A program made the translations under genes and the position numbers. The notes under the pieces were generated by a model. The model did not search any database. It worked only from the letters and a program-made list of their open reading frames with translations, and was not told the origin of the DNA. A stretch of 64,000 nucleotides of DNA from Chelonobacter oris. Its GTDB lineage: Bacteria; Pseudomonadota; Gammaproteobacteria; Enterobacterales; Pasteurellaceae. The stretch covers positions 1 to 64,000 of the forward strand of contig NZ_JSUM01000003.1 in assembly GCF_000772535.1 (NCBI RefSeq), given 5' to 3'. Numbering within the stretch: the first letter of the stretch is position 1; each line of letters begins with the position of its first letter. Below, one piece after another: positions 21,607 through 32,453 of the stretch.

Positions 21607-22674
21607 ATGAGCGCAGAAATAGAATTAAAATTGTTGGTCAATCAAGAGTTCGCATCTTTTTTAAGCAAAGAAATGGCAAGTTTTAAAGTCCTGTCCCACA
21701 CCCAGCATGTTCTGGGCAACTGCTATTATGATACGCCGGATCATTTCTTTTCGTCACACCGCATGGGATTGCGGGTGAGAACCCTCAATGAACGTTTTAT
21801 CCTGACACTGAAAACCGACGGTCGTGTGATTGGCGGTTTGCATATGCGCCCGGAATATGATGTTGAACTCGAAAGTGCGGTACCGCACTTGCAAGGGTTA
21901 TGCGGTTTTTCCGATCTCGTATTGTCCCGTCCGTTGGAAGTGCTGGAGGAAGCGCTGACACCGATGTTCAGTACCGATTTTTTGCGTCAGGCATGGGTGA
22001 TTGAATTGGGTAACGGAGCCAATATCGAAGTGGCGCTCGACCAAGGTGAAATCGAAGCGAATGATCTCACTATGCCGATTTGTGAAGCGGAATTTGAGTT
22101 AAAGCACGGCAGTATCGATGATTTGCTAACTTTTGTCGAACAGGTGAGTCTGACCGATGGAATCCGACTTGGTTCCGCCAGCAAAGCCAAACGCGGCTAT
22201 CAACTTGCCGGCGTGTTACCGCCGGAAACACTGGATTGGCAGGCGGCATGGCGGCAAGTGTTATTTGCGGCTGAAGAGAATGTCGGGCATGAAAGTGCGG
22301 TATTGGGCGTATTGTTGGCATATGAGCAAAGCTTGAATGAATATTATGCGCAAGCCTTGTCAAGGCAAGTATTGAGTGAGGCGCAATTGGGGCAAGCCCT
22401 GACGGCATTCGCCGTGTTATATCGCTATTACGAACAACACGAAGGATTGCTATGGCAGGCGTATCGACAGCAGCTTGCCGCCAATCGGCAAATCCGATTG
22501 GATGACGATCTGGTCGAGGACATCATCGAATCCAATCAGCGCTTAATGCAAAAAATAACCGAATTGCAACAGGTGGCGGATCCTGTCGACACAGCGCAGC
22601 GATTATCCGATTTGTTACATCGCGGCAGTCTGGTAAAACGCCAGCTTGCTTTGATTAAACTGACCGTCCGTTAA
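21607..22674 (+). CDS. CYTH domain protein, probable inorganic triphosphatase
   Basis: Cytosolic protein of 355 residues. The N-terminal CYTH tunnel domain begins with the ExExK signature (E4, E6, K8 in SAEIELKLL), followed by YYDTPDHFF and repeated arginine/lysine strands such as GLRVRT and FILTLKT. A helical C-terminal part follows, related in position to the CHAD domain of longer E. coli YgiF but not clearly CHAD. E. coli YgiF hydrolyses inorganic triphosphate; that activity is inferred. A Pho-box-like element upstream and the neighbouring phosphate operon fit a phosphate role. radA starts 22 bases later. Confidence 0.85.
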   Translation: MSAEIELKLLVNQEFASFLSKEMASFKVLSHTQHVLGNCYYDTPDHFFSSHRMGLRVRTLNERFILTLKTDGRVIGGLHMRPEYDVELESAVPHLQGLCGFSDLVLSRPLEVLEEALTPMFSTDFLRQAWVIELGNGANIEVALDQGEIEANDLTMPICEAEFELKHGSIDDLLTFVEQVSLTDGIRLGSASKAKRGYQLAGVLPPETLDWQAAWRQVLFAAEENVGHESAVLGVLLAYEQSLNEYYAQALSRQVLSEAQLGQALTAFAVLYRYYEQHEGLLWQAYRQQLAANRQIRLDDDLVEDIIESNQRLMQKITELQQVADPVDTAQRLSDLLHRGSLVKRQLALIKLTVR

Positions 22675-22696
22675 GCAAATAAGGATAAAACAACTT

Positions 22697-24070
22697 ATGG
22701 CAAAAGCCCCGAAAAAAGCTTATGTCTGTAACGATTGCGGTGCCGATTATGCCCGTTGGCAAGGGCAGTGTAGCGCTTGCAAGGCATGGAATACCATCAG
22801 TGAAGTGCGGTTGGTGAACACCGTCTCCAAAGGCGATCGTTTCAGCGGCTATGCCGGTGAAACGGCATCCAAGGTGCAGACCCTGTCGGAAATCAGCTTG
22901 CAGGAAACGCCGCGCTTCAGCAGCCGTTTCAGTGAATTGGACAGGGTGCTGGGCGGCGGGATTGTGCCGGGCAGTGCACTGTTGATCGGCGGGCATCCCG
23001 GCGCAGGCAAAAGCACATTGTTGCTGCAAGTGATGTGTCTGTTGTCGGAACGGATGCCGACACTGTATGTCACCGGCGAAGAGTCATTGCAACAAGTGGC
23101 AATGCGTGCCAATCGCTTGGGTTTGCCGAGCGACAAATTGAGAATGCTGTCGGAAACATCGGTAGAACAGATTTGCCGCATTGCCGATCAGGAAAAACCG
23201 AAAGTCATTGTTATCGATTCAATTCAGGTGATGCATTTGGCGGATATTCAGTCTTCGCCGGGCAGTGTGGCGCAGGTGCGCGAGTGCGCTGCATTTCTGA
23301 CCCGCTTTGCCAAAACCCGTCAGGTCGCCATTATTATGGTCGGCCATGTAACGAAAGACGGCATGCTGGCAGGACCGAAAGTGTTGGAACACTGTATCGA
23401 CTGTTCGATTTTGCTGGAGGGTGATTCCGACTCCCGATACCGCACTTTACGCAGCCATAAAAACCGTTTCGGCGCAGTGAACGAATTGGGGGTCTTTGCC
23501 ATGACCGAACAAGGCTTGCGTGAAGTGAAAAATCCGTCGGCTATTTTTTTAAGTCGCGGCGAAGAGCAAACGTCTGGCAGTTCGGTGATGGTGCTGTGGG
23601 AAGGCACTCGACCGCTCTTGGTCGAAATTCAGGCGCTGGTCGACCATTCAATGCTGGCGAATCCGCGACGGGTTGCGGTCGGTTTGGAGCAGAACCGTTT
23701 GGCTTTGCTATTGGCGGTGCTACATCGCCACGGCAGTGTGCAAATGTCGGATCAAGACGTGTTTGTCAATGTGGTCGGCGGTGTAAAAGTGACGGAGACC
23801 GGTGCGGATTTGGCGCTGTTACTGGCATTGATTTCCAGTTTTCGCAACCGCCCGTTACCGCAGGATTTAGTGGTGTTCGGTGAAGTCGGGCTGGGGGGAG
23901 AAATCCGCCCGGTCAGCAGCGGGCAAGAGCGGATCAGCGAAGCGGCAAAGCACGGATTTCGACGGGCGATCGTGCCGTTTGCCAATAAACCGAAACAGGC
24001 AATTGAACATATGCAGGTTTTTACAGTCAAAAAATTATCCGATGCCCTTGCGGTATTAGACGATTTCTAA
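22697..24070 (+). CDS. radA: DNA repair protein RadA
   Basis: RecA-related ATPase that drives branch migration during recombination and supports natural transformation in competent bacteria. The 457 residues include an N-terminal zinc finger (CNDCG...CSAC), a Walker A site GHPGAGKST, the RadA-specific HKNRFGAVNELG (KNRFG) motif, and a Lon-like C-terminal domain. Length matches E. coli RadA (460). It lies between the CYTH gene and yoaA and is probably read through with them. Confidence 0.97.
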   Translation: MAKAPKKAYVCNDCGADYARWQGQCSACKAWNTISEVRLVNTVSKGDRFSGYAGETASKVQTLSEISLQETPRFSSRFSELDRVLGGGIVPGSALLIGGHPGAGKSTLLLQVMCLLSERMPTLYVTGEESLQQVAMRANRLGLPSDKLRMLSETSVEQICRIADQEKPKVIVIDSIQVMHLADIQSSPGSVAQVRECAAFLTRFAKTRQVAIIMVGHVTKDGMLAGPKVLEHCIDCSILLEGDSDSRYRTLRSHKNRFGAVNELGVFAMTEQGLREVKNPSAIFLSRGEEQTSGSSVMVLWEGTRPLLVEIQALVDHSMLANPRRVAVGLEQNRLALLLAVLHRHGSVQMSDQDVFVNVVGGVKVTETGADLALLLALISSFRNRPLPQDLVVFGEVGLGGEIRPVSSGQERISEAAKHGFRRAIVPFANKPKQAIEHMQVFTVKKLSDALAVLDDF

Positions 24071-24079
24071 GGGTAATTT

Positions 24080-25999
24080 ATGAACCGAACAACCAGCGTT
24101 TCCGCCGCATTCGCCGATGAAGGCGTTCTCAGCCGCCATATTCACCGCTTTCGTCCCAGAGATGAACAGCTTGAAATGGCACAGGCAGTAGAACAGACGA
24201 TTACACGGCAAAGTCGGTTGGTGATCGAAGCCGGCACGGGCACGGGCAAGACATTTGCCTATTTAGTACCGGCTATGCTGTCGGGCAAAAAAACAATTAT
24301 TTCAACCGGCTCGAAAAATTTGCAGGATCAACTGTTTAAACGTGATCTGCCGACCATTCAAAAAGCGCTCGGCTACAGCGGTAAATTGGCGTTGTTGAAA
24401 GGCAGGGCGAATTATCTGTGTTTGGAACGTCTCGACAAGTTGATCGCCGATGGGGTTTTAGGCAATAAATCGGTTCTGGCGGCGTTATCCGTGGTGCGAA
24501 AATGGGAAACCGCGACGGAAAACGGCGATTTGAGCGAATGTGCCGATTTGCCGGAAGACAGCGCCCTATTGCCGCAACTGACCAGCACAACGGAAAGCTG
24601 TTTGGGCAGTGATTGCCCCAACTATGCCGACTGCTATGTCGCTAAAGCCCGTAAAAAAGCGTTGGAAGCCGATTTGGTGGTGGTTAATCATCACCTTTTT
24701 TGTGCCGATATGGCGGTTAAGGAAAACGGCTTCGGCGAACTGATTCCCGATGCAAAAATCATCATTTTTGATGAAGCCCACCAATTACCCGACATCGCCA
24801 GTCAATATTTCGGTCAATCGATAACGTCCCGTCAATTGTTTGATCTCTGTCGGGATTTGACACTCTGCTACCGAACCGAAATCAAAGACGTGAAACAGCT
24901 CGGCACGGCTGCCGACCATCTGCAAAAAGTCGTACAGGATTTTCGATTGATGATGGGCGATGGTAATCAACGCGGCAATTTGCGCGAGCTGCTGACAAAA
25001 GAATCGGTGCAAAGAGCGGTGCAGCATTTGCAGGAAAATCTGCAATTTGTACGGGATGTGGTCAAAATGGCGCTTGGACGTTCGCAAACGTTGGACAGTA
25101 TTTTTGAGCGATTGGAAAGCATTCAGGCACAATTTAACCGTATTCTGGACACCACCGTTACCGGTTATTGCTATTGGTATGAAACCTTTAACCGCCAATT
25201 CGGATTGCATCTCACGCCGTTGACGGTGGCGGACAAATTCGGCGAACAGCTGCAACTTCAGAAAGCCGGCTGGATTTTTACCTCGGCAACCCTTGAAGTC
25301 GGCGGCAGCTTTGATTTTTTCTGCGAGCGTATGGGCATTCAAGGCGGCGAACGCAAAGTGCTGCCGTCACCGTTTGATTATCGACAACAGTCGTTGTTAT
25401 GTGTGCCGCGATTTTTACCGGGCAGCAATCAGAAACAGACACTCAGCCGACTGGGCGCAATGTTATTACCGGTGATCGAAGCCAATCAGGGACGCTGTTT
25501 CCTGTTATGCACCTCCTATATGATGATGCGCGGGCTGGCGGAGTATCTGCGTGAGCACAGCGAATTATCGGTGCTGTTGCAGGGCGAAATGGCAAAAAGC
25601 CGTTTGTTGGAGAAGTTTACTCGGGAAAGCCATTCGGTTTTGGTGGCAACCGCCAGCTTTTGGGAAGGGGTGGATGTACGTGGTGATGCGCTGTCACTGG
25701 TGATTATCGACAAACTGCCGTTTACCGCCCCGGACGAGCCGTTGCTGAAAGCGCGGATTGAAGATTGTCGCCTGAAAGGTGGCGATCCGTTTAATCAGGT
25801 ACAATTGCCAAGTGCGGTCATCAGCCTGAAACAGGGGGTTGGGCGTTTGATTCGTGATGTGACCGATCGCGGAGTGATCGTGATCTGTGATTCACGCTTG
25901 GTCATGCGCCCCTACGGTGAAACCTTTTTAAAGAGCCTGCCGAATTCGGCACGTACCCGTGATTTAAACCACGTCATTGATTTTTTACAACGGAAGTAA
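24080..25999 (+). CDS. yoaA: DinG-family ATP-dependent helicase YoaA
   Basis: Superfamily 2 XPD-like iron-sulfur helicase of 639 residues (E. coli YoaA 636). Walker A is EAGTGTGKT and the Walker B box is IFDEAHQ. A cysteine cluster typical of the 4Fe-4S domain (CLGSDCPNYADCYVAK and an upstream cysteine in NYLCLERL) lies between them. C-terminal helicase motifs include ATASFWEGVDVRG and QGVGRLIRD. E. coli YoaA acts with HolC in repair of blocked replication. The order yoaA-tsaB-slp-fadD-rnd is that of E. coli. Confidence 0.95.
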   Translation: MNRTTSVSAAFADEGVLSRHIHRFRPRDEQLEMAQAVEQTITRQSRLVIEAGTGTGKTFAYLVPAMLSGKKTIISTGSKNLQDQLFKRDLPTIQKALGYSGKLALLKGRANYLCLERLDKLIADGVLGNKSVLAALSVVRKWETATENGDLSECADLPEDSALLPQLTSTTESCLGSDCPNYADCYVAKARKKALEADLVVVNHHLFCADMAVKENGFGELIPDAKIIIFDEAHQLPDIASQYFGQSITSRQLFDLCRDLTLCYRTEIKDVKQLGTAADHLQKVVQDFRLMMGDGNQRGNLRELLTKESVQRAVQHLQENLQFVRDVVKMALGRSQTLDSIFERLESIQAQFNRILDTTVTGYCYWYETFNRQFGLHLTPLTVADKFGEQLQLQKAGWIFTSATLEVGGSFDFFCERMGIQGGERKVLPSPFDYRQQSLLCVPRFLPGSNQKQTLSRLGAMLLPVIEANQGRCFLLCTSYMMMRGLAEYLREHSELSVLLQGEMAKSRLLEKFTRESHSVLVATASFWEGVDVRGDALSLVIIDKLPFTAPDEPLLKARIEDCRLKGGDPFNQVQLPSAVISLKQGVGRLIRDVTDRGVIVICDSRLVMRPYGETFLKSLPNSARTRDLNHVIDFLQRK

Positions 26000-26006
26000 G
26001 CGAAAC

Positions 26007-26729
26007 ATGAAAGAAATCCTATTGGCACTGGATACGGCAACAGAAGCCTGTTCGGTTGCATTATATTATAACGGCGACGTATTGGCGCAAGACGAATTGA
26101 GTCCGAAAGCCCACACCCGCCGAATTTTGCCGATGGTTGATGCAGTGTTGGCAGAGGCGGGCATTGGTTTGAACCGACTTGATGCGCTGGTTTTCGGGCG
26201 CGGGCCGGGCAGTTTTACCGGTGTGAGAATCGGCTGCGGCATTGTGCAGGGATTGGCATTGGGTGCGGATTTGCCGGTGATTGCGGTGTCTAATTTGACT
26301 GCAATGGCACAAGCGGCATATCAACGCTTTGACAGTCATGCCGTCTTTGCCGCCATTGATGCCAGAATGGGGGAGGTGTATTTTTCGGCGCTGGCGTATC
26401 GGCCGTGCCGAATTGACGGCGAGGATTATGCCGACTGGCAGTTGTCGCTTGAAGAGCAGGTGGCAGCGCCGGAAAGTGTGTTGCGGCAATTGGCAGAGCG
26501 ATCGTCACAAAGTGCGGTTTGTGTCGGCACCGGTTGGGGGGCTTATCCGCAGTTTGAGCAGGCTAACGTCCCGTTGACAAAATGTGATATTCTATTGCCG
26601 TCGGCAAGGTATATGCTGCCGTTGGCGCGTCTCGGCTTAAAGCAAAAACGCTATTGCAGCGCATTGGAAATTGAGCCGGTGTACCTGCGCAATCAGGTTA
26701 CTTGGAAAAAATTGCCGGGGCGGGAATAG
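26007..26729 (+). CDS. tsaB: tRNA threonylcarbamoyladenosine biosynthesis protein TsaB
   Basis: Inactive ASKHA-fold partner of TsaD and TsaE in making t6A at position 37 of ANN-decoding tRNAs. The 240 residues begin LLALDTATEACSVAL and contain GRGPGSFTGVRIG, both typical. ATG at 26007 follows GGAAG; the frame upstream overlaps yoaA and is not needed. Position between yoaA and an Slp lipoprotein gene is conserved in enterobacteria. Confidence 0.96.
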   Translation: MKEILLALDTATEACSVALYYNGDVLAQDELSPKAHTRRILPMVDAVLAEAGIGLNRLDALVFGRGPGSFTGVRIGCGIVQGLALGADLPVIAVSNLTAMAQAAYQRFDSHAVFAAIDARMGEVYFSALAYRPCRIDGEDYADWQLSLEEQVAAPESVLRQLAERSSQSAVCVGTGWGAYPQFEQANVPLTKCDILLPSARYMLPLARLGLKQKRYCSALEIEPVYLRNQVTWKKLPGRE

Positions 26730-26763
26730 TTCGGGTTCGAAGAAGCATAAAAAGGAGCGCAAA

Positions 26764-27309
26764 ATGAAACGATCTGTCTGGATACCGCTGATGCTCAGCG
26801 CACTGTTAAGCGCCTGCCAATTGGCGCCGCAAGGTCTGGATCGCAGCGACAACACTTTAATCAGCTATAACCGGTTGGCGCAAGCCGATTTCGATTGTCG
26901 CTGCCAAACCGTGCGCTTGGGCGGCAAAGTAGTGCGTGCCGATGCCTTGCCCCATCAAACCGAAGTGGAAGTGTTAAGCATGGCAGTCGATCGTTTCACC
27001 GCCAAACCGGTGTTGGACAGCCACAGTGACGGGCGTTTCATTGCGGTTTTGAACGGTTTTGTCGATCCGCTCAGTTTGCAGGATCAATATATTACGGTCA
27101 AAGGCACACTGGACGGCAAGCGCAGCGGCAAGATTGACCATGCGAATTACGCTTATCCGCTGATTAAAGCGGATAACTATCGAATTTGGCGGCAAGTGAT
27201 GGAGTATTATTACGATGAAGAAGCGTGGTTCGATTATCGCGATTCCTATCGTTACGGCGGATTTTGGGGGCCTTTCCCAAGCTGGAAACCGCGTGCCGCA
27301 TTGAGATAA
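26764..27309 (+). CDS. Slp-family outer membrane lipoprotein
   Basis: Lipoprotein precursor of 181 residues. The signal peptide ends in the lipobox LLSAC with the modified cysteine at residue 18. The mature part contains YNRLAQADFDCRCQTVRLGGKV, here read as a family-typical region, and ends in an aromatic, tyrosine-rich tail. It corresponds to E. coli YeaY, which sits at the same place between tsaB and fadD. The function of Slp proteins is not well defined. ATG at 26764 follows AGGAGC. The segment around 26671 upstream belongs to tsaB. Confidence 0.88.
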   Translation: MKRSVWIPLMLSALLSACQLAPQGLDRSDNTLISYNRLAQADFDCRCQTVRLGGKVVRADALPHQTEVEVLSMAVDRFTAKPVLDSHSDGRFIAVLNGFVDPLSLQDQYITVKGTLDGKRSGKIDHANYAYPLIKADNYRIWRQVMEYYYDEEAWFDYRDSYRYGGFWGPFPSWKPRAALR

Positions 27310-27347
27310 GTCACATTGACAAATAACAATAACAAATAGGGATCTTT

Positions 27348-29048
27348 ATGGAAAAAATTTGGTTTGACAACTACCCGGAAGGCGCCGAGCGTGTGATTAA
27401 AACCGATAAATACCGCTCTTTACTGGAAATGTTTGAAACCGCAGTGCGCGAACGGCCTGATCAGGCGGCATACATCAACATGGGTAAAGAGCTGACATAC
27501 CGCAAGCTGGAGGAACGCAGCCGTGCATTTGCCGCCTATTTGCAGAACGTATTAAGATTAAAAAAGGGTGATCGTATTGCCTTGATGATGCCGAATTTAT
27601 TGCAATATCCGATTGCGCTGTTCGGAGCGTTGCGTGCCGGCATGGTGGTGGTCAATGTCAATCCGCTTTACACGCCGCGCGAACTGGAACATCAGTTGCA
27701 AGACAGCGGGGCGGTTGCGATTGTCGTGGTTTCCAATTTTGCCGCCACACTGGAAAGCGTGGTGGCGGAGACCGATGTCAGACACGTTATCTTGACCCGC
27801 ATGGGGGATCAGCTCTCTTTCGGCAAGCGCAATGTGGTGAATTTTGTGGTGAAATACATCAAAAAGCTGGTGCCGAAGTATAAACTGCCCGGTGCCGTCA
27901 CATTTCGTGAGGTATTGAGCGTCGGCAAAATGCGACAATATGTTAAACCTCAGATTGGCGTCGAAGATTTGGCATTTTTACAATATACCGGCGGTACGAC
28001 CGGCGTTGCCAAAGGCGCGATGTTGAGCCACAAAAATATTCTGACCAATATTTTTCAAGCAAAATGGGTAGCAAATCCGTTCATTCAAGATTCTTTAGTG
28101 CGGGAAGCGATTATCGCTCTGCCGCTTTACCATGCCTTCGCCTTGATTATCAATTGTCTACTGTTTATCGAATTGGGACTGACCGGCGTGTTGATTACCA
28201 ATCCGCGCGATATCAACGGCTTTGTTAAAGAGTTGCGCCGCCACCCTTATGTGGCGATTACCGGTGTGAATACGCTGTTTAATGCCTTGCTGAATAACGA
28301 AAATTTCAGAGAGTTGGATTTTTCCAAATTAAAATTGTCGGTTGCCGGCGGTATGTCGGTTAATCAATCCGTTGCCGATCGCTGGCACAAACTCACCGGC
28401 AGCAATATTATCGAAGGCTACGGCATGACCGAATGTTCGCCGTTAATTGCCGCCTGTCCGCCGCATTCCACCGAACATAACGGCAATATCGGCGTGCCGA
28501 TCCCGAATACCGATATTAAAATCATGAAAGATGACGGCGAAGAAGCGCCATTGGGCGAGCGCGGCGAATTGTGGGTGAAGGGCGATCAAGTGATGCAGGG
28601 CTATTGGCAGCGGCCGGAAGCCACAGCGGAAGTACTGAAAGACGGTTGGTTGGCAACCGGTGATATCGTCATCATGGGGGAAGACAAAAACCTGCGGATT
28701 GTCGATCGCAAAAAAGACATGATTATTGTCTCCGGTTTTAACGTCTATCCGAATGAAATCGAAGATGTCGTGATGTTGAACTACAAAGTGATGGAAGTGG
28801 TGGCGATCGGTGTGCCGGATATTAATGCCGGCGAAGCGGTCAAGATTTTTGTGGTGAAACGTGATGAAACCTTGACCGCAGACGAATTGCGCAAGCACTG
28901 CCGTGAACACCTGACCGGTTATAAAATGCCGCGGGAAATCGAATTCAAAGACGAATTGCCGAAAAGCAATATCGGTAAAATTTTGCGTCGGGTCGTCAGG
29001 GACGAAGAATTGGCAAAACGGGCGAAAAGCCAAGAGGCACGCACATGA
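27348..29048 (+). CDS. fadD: Long-chain fatty acid-CoA ligase
   Basis: Peripheral inner-membrane ANL-superfamily enzyme that activates exogenous fatty acids to acyl-CoA via acyl-AMP. The 566 residues are close to E. coli FadD (561). The AMP-binding P-loop is [13 protein letters not shown], then GYGMTECSP and the C-terminal hinge [20 protein letters not shown] and lysine-bearing [11 protein letters not shown]. No FadR site was recognised in the 38 bases before the gene. Its stop overlaps the rnd start in ATGA. Confidence 0.97.
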   Translation: MEKIWFDNYPEGAERVIKTDKYRSLLEMFETAVRERPDQAAYINMGKELTYRKLEERSRAFAAYLQNVLRLKKGDRIALMMPNLLQYPIALFGALRAGMVVVNVNPLYTPRELEHQLQDSGAVAIVVVSNFAATLESVVAETDVRHVILTRMGDQLSFGKRNVVNFVVKYIKKLVPKYKLPGAVTFREVLSVGKMRQYVKPQIGVEDLAFLQYTGGTTGVAKGAMLSHKNILTNIFQAKWVANPFIQDSLVREAIIALPLYHAFALIINCLLFIELGLTGVLITNPRDINGFVKELRRHPYVAITGVNTLFNALLNNENFRELDFSKLKLSVAGGMSVNQSVADRWHKLTGSNIIEGYGMTECSPLIAACPPHSTEHNGNIGVPIPNTDIKIMKDDGEEAPLGERGELWVKGDQVMQGYWQRPEATAEVLKDGWLATGDIVIMGEDKNLRIVDRKKDMIIVSGFNVYPNEIEDVVMLNYKVMEVVAIGVPDINAGEAVKIFVVKRDETLTADELRKHCREHLTGYKMPREIEFKDELPKSNIGKILRRVVRDEELAKRAKSQEART

Positions 29049-30205
29049 TCTCGTCTCTTTGCCAAGTGCGGTCGCCGGATTATGTCTGGATCAACAATGA
29101 CGAAGCGTTGCGGACGGCATGTCGCAAAGCGTGTGAAAAATCCGTTGTTGCACTGGATACCGAATTTATCCGCACCCGCACGTTTAACCCGAAACTGGGG
29201 CTGATTCAGCTGTATGACGGCGAACAACTGAGCTTGATTGATCCGCTGCCGATTAACGACTGGGCGGCTTTTACCGCACTTTTGGCGGATAACGGTGTGT
29301 TGAAAGTCCTGCATTCTTGCAGTGAAGATTTGGACGTATTCCGCTGTTATTTCCGACAATTGCCCGAACCGATGCTGGACACGCAAATTATGGCGGATTT
29401 TCTCGGCTTTCCGCCTGCCAGCGGTTTTGCCAAATTGGTCGCGCACTATTTTGATTTGCAGCTGGACAAAGGAGCTTCACGCACCGACTGGCTTGCCCGC
29501 CCGCTATCCGAACAGCAGCTGCACTATGCCGCTGCCGATGTGCTGTATTTATTGCCGCTTTATCACAACATGGCGCAACCGTTGTCACAGAGCGAATGGC
29601 AAGGTGCGGTGACGGAGGAGTGTGAGTTTTTATTGCGGCGAGCAGCAAAGGTGGCGGATTCGGACACGGCGTATCTGAAAATCGGCAATGCTTGGCGCTT
29701 GCAAGGCGTGCAGTTGCTGGCGTTGAAACTGTTGGCGAAATGGCGTTTCAACATGGCGGTGGAACGGGATCTGGCATTAAATTTCGTGGTGAAAGAACAA
29801 ACTTTGTTTCAAGCGGCGGAAAGGTTGCCGAAGCATACTGCCGAATTGCTGGATTTAGGCTTCCACCCGAATGAAATTCGGCGGCACGGCAAAAAAGTGT
29901 TGCAGCTGGTTGCGCAAGCACAAAAAGCGGATCCGGCGCAATACCCTGAACCGATTGAACAGATTGCCGCTTTACCCGGTTATAAAAATGTCTTGAAAAG
30001 CTTGCAACAGCGGTTGTCAGCGGTTTTTCCGGCGGAAATCGCCAAAGAGAATCTGGCCGGTCGTAAGTTGCTGCACCAGCTCATCAAATGGGCATGGACG
30101 GAAGAAAGCGAACGACACAACTTGCCGCTGCCGCGCTTGCTGCAAGGTTGGCGCAAGCCCTACGGCGAGCAGTTGTTGGCGGTATTTGATCAGGTCAAAT
30201 CATAA
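29045..30205 (+). CDS. rnd: Ribonuclease D
   Basis: DEDD-type 3'-5' exoribonuclease that trims tRNA 3' ends. The 386 residues show exonuclease motif [11 protein letters not shown], motif [11 protein letters not shown] and motif [12 protein letters not shown], then one or two HRDC RNA-binding domains (from about residue 210). The start codon lies in the fadD stop (ATGA), so translation is coupled. An exact uptake signal lies within codons 7-10, near the start of translation. It converges on tpx. Confidence 0.96.
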   Translation: MISSLCQVRSPDYVWINNDEALRTACRKACEKSVVALDTEFIRTRTFNPKLGLIQLYDGEQLSLIDPLPINDWAAFTALLADNGVLKVLHSCSEDLDVFRCYFRQLPEPMLDTQIMADFLGFPPASGFAKLVAHYFDLQLDKGASRTDWLARPLSEQQLHYAAADVLYLLPLYHNMAQPLSQSEWQGAVTEECEFLLRRAAKVADSDTAYLKIGNAWRLQGVQLLALKLLAKWRFNMAVERDLALNFVVKEQTLFQAAERLPKHTAELLDLGFHPNEIRRHGKKVLQLVAQAQKADPAQYPEPIEQIAALPGYKNVLKSLQQRLSAVFPAEIAKENLAGRKLLHQLIKWAWTEESERHNLPLPRLLQGWRKPYGEQLLAVFDQVKS

Positions 30206-30208
30206 CTA

Positions 30209-30231
30209 TGTCGGGCGATTGTCGCCCGACA
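30209..30231. terminator. Hairpin between convergent rnd and tpx
   Basis: TGTCGGGCGA and TCGCCCGACA form a perfect ten-base stem with a three-base loop. It can serve both genes, although no long T-run follows on either side. Confidence 0.65.
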
Positions 30232-30242
30232 CGGATTTCACG

Positions 30243-30740
30243 TCACAGAACGGCTAATGCCGCATCATAGTTCGGTTCCTGTTTGATTTCAGAAACCAGT
30301 TCACTGTGTAATACACGATTGTTTTCATCTAATACGATCACCGCTCTTGCCGTCAAGCCGGTCAGCGGGCCTGTTGTAATCGCCACGCCCAGATTATCGG
30401 CAAAAGTGCGGTTTCTGAAAGCGGACAGAGTAGCGACGTTTTCTAACCCTTCCGCGCCGCAGAAACGGGCTTGTGCGAACGGCAGATCCGCTGAAATGCA
30501 AAGTACTACGGTGTTATCCGGATCAGTCGCTTTCTGATTAAACGTTCTCACCGATGTGGCGCACACGCCGGTGTCGATGCTTGGGAAAATGTTCAGAATC
30601 TTACGCTTTCCGGCATAATCGCTCAGGGAAACTTCGCTCAAATCATTTGCGGTCAGACTGAAATCGCCCACGGTTGCACCGATTTGCGGAAAAGTGCCTT
30701 GCACCTCGATTGGGTTGCCGCCTAATGTTACGTTTGCCAT
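30243..30740 (-). CDS. tpx: Thiol peroxidase
   Basis: Periplasm-facing or cytosolic 2-Cys peroxiredoxin that reduces hydrogen peroxide and lipid hydroperoxides with thioredoxin. The 165 residues carry the peroxidatic cysteine in [13 protein letters not shown] and the resolving cysteine in QARFCGAEG, spaced as in E. coli Tpx (168). It has no signal peptide. AAGGAGAA precedes the ATG. It follows dacB in the same direction by 29 bases. TrxA, encoded at 55147, is the likely electron donor. Confidence 0.96.
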   Translation of the reverse strand: MANVTLGGNPIEVQGTFPQIGATVGDFSLTANDLSEVSLSDYAGKRKILNIFPSIDTGVCATSVRTFNQKATDPDNTVVLCISADLPFAQARFCGAEGLENVATLSAFRNRTFADNLGVAITTGPLTGLTARAVIVLDENNRVLHSELVSEIKQEPNYDAALAVL

Positions 30741-30769
30741 GGTGTTCTCCTTTATATGAAATGGGTAAG

Positions 30770-32221
30770 TCAGGGTTCTTGATAAAGTGCGGTAAAGACG
30801 CCTTTCTCAAAATTGACTAACGGACTGCGCTTAGTTTTGCTTTCCAGATCGCCGGTTGAATATCCGTTGATAAATTGGACGAAAGCAATGCGCTCGCCCT
30901 TAGCATTTTGCATGAATCCGGCCAGATTATAAACCCCTTTCAGTGCGCCGGTTTTGGCGATCAGGTTTTTTGCCAGAGGCGCTTGCCCCATCGAACCGCG
31001 TCCGCTCAGGGTTCCGTCGTGGCCGGCAATCGGAAATGTGGCAAGCAAATTCAAGCGCTGTTCGTTGGCACTGATGTAGTTCAAGGTTTGTAAAAGTGCG
31101 GTCGGGCTGATCAAATTTTGACGAGACAGCCCTGATCCGTCGGCAATCTGGCTGTTGCCGAACTCAATATTTGCCTGACGGCTCAAAATCTGGCGCAGCG
31201 CAACCGCACTTTGTTGGAAAGAGACCGGTTTTTTATAATAGTGATAACCGATGCGACGAAACAGGCTGTCGGCAATTTGATTATCGGATTTTTTCATCAT
31301 GGTTTTCAGTAATTCGGGCAATCTTTTCGAATAGTGGCTGGCCAAGACGGTTCCTTGGGTGGGATTGACCGCCAGCATAATGTTGCCGTTGACCTGAATA
31401 CCCAGTTTTTTCAGTTGCGCCATGATAATCGCAATGGCATAGGCATCGGGATCCTGCACGGCGAAACTTAAGCCGAACGGTTTGCTTTGCCGCGCGATAC
31501 AGCCTTTCAGGGTATAACGGTTATTGTCGTTAACGACAACATCAAACGTACAGTTGCCGGCTTCCTGTGCGGGCACAATCCGCACTTGACTGAATACTTG
31601 CACCGGAAAGTGAGACGGCACGGTGGCTTGCACCGGCTCTCCGATTTTTCCGCCGGCATTCAGGTCGACTGAAAAACAATTGCCGTCGATGCTGGCGGCG
31701 GAAGGCGGTGCATTAAAGCACATGGTCAAATCGTTCCAAATCCAGCCGGCGCCGCGATCGTGGCTGTTAAAAATACGGGTGTCGAGGACGATATTGCCTT
31801 TGATGTTATCAATTCCCTGTTGTTTCAGTTTTGCCAGCAGTTGATATAGTTGTCCGCTGGTCAGGGTGGGATCACCGCTGAAACGAATGACCAAATCGCC
31901 TTGCAAAGTGCGGTTGCGGATGGTTGCGCTGCTGAGCAAATCAGTGGCGAACTGAAACTGATCGCCCAGTGCTAATTTGGCGGCAAGTGCGGTAAACACT
32001 TTCTGGGTGCTGGCGGGCAGCATTAATGTTTGCGGGTTATAATCGGCAATTATTTGTCGGCGGGTTAAATTTTCGGCGACAAAACCGACACTGGCGCCTT
32101 GCGGTAAACGGGTGATATAACCGTTAAGGTCGACATCGGCCAGAACAGGCGTATTTATTGACGCCAAGCCGAGTAACGAAAAAGTAAGAGTTTTCAAAAG
32201 CTGACAGCGGGATTGTTTCAT
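30770..32221 (-). CDS. dacB: D-alanyl-D-alanine carboxypeptidase/endopeptidase (PBP4)
   Basis: Periplasmic class C penicillin-binding protein that trims or cuts peptidoglycan cross-links. The 483 residues start with a signal peptide ending near VLADVD (about residue 29). Catalytic motifs are SxxK in PASTQKVF, SxN in KKSDNQIAD and KTG in AKTGALKG. Length matches E. coli DacB (477). It is read divergently from greA across about 230 bases in which no other gene was accepted. Confidence 0.95.
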   Translation of the reverse strand: MKQSRCQLLKTLTFSLLGLASINTPVLADVDLNGYITRLPQGASVGFVAENLTRRQIIADYNPQTLMLPASTQKVFTALAAKLALGDQFQFATDLLSSATIRNRTLQGDLVIRFSGDPTLTSGQLYQLLAKLKQQGIDNIKGNIVLDTRIFNSHDRGAGWIWNDLTMCFNAPPSAASIDGNCFSVDLNAGGKIGEPVQATVPSHFPVQVFSQVRIVPAQEAGNCTFDVVVNDNNRYTLKGCIARQSKPFGLSFAVQDPDAYAIAIIMAQLKKLGIQVNGNIMLAVNPTQGTVLASHYSKRLPELLKTMMKKSDNQIADSLFRRIGYHYYKKPVSFQQSAVALRQILSRQANIEFGNSQIADGSGLSRQNLISPTALLQTLNYISANEQRLNLLATFPIAGHDGTLSGRGSMGQAPLAKNLIAKTGALKGVYNLAGFMQNAKGERIAFVQFINGYSTGDLESKTKRSPLVNFEKGVFTALYQEP

Positions 32222-32453
32222 AATTTGGATAATCAGGAAGTTTAACGGGTGTTTTTGGGTTGCCTTTTTCTATAAGATGTCCATAATAGAGCCATCGGTC
32301 AAAGAGGTAAACGATTATTTCAGGATAAATTGTCATTCAATGTCAGCAAACCGCTTCTTTGGCTAAAAACGACCGATTTTGACTACAGCATAAGCGATTA
32401 TGTTGTAGTTTTGTTTTGTCCGTAGAAAATTGAAAGAGAAATGTGAGAACGTT

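Noticed and set aside
32124-32336. Leftward 70-codon frame upstream of and overlapping dacB
   Set aside because: It overlaps the dacB signal peptide region in another frame, lacks a ribosome site and has no recognisable sequence.
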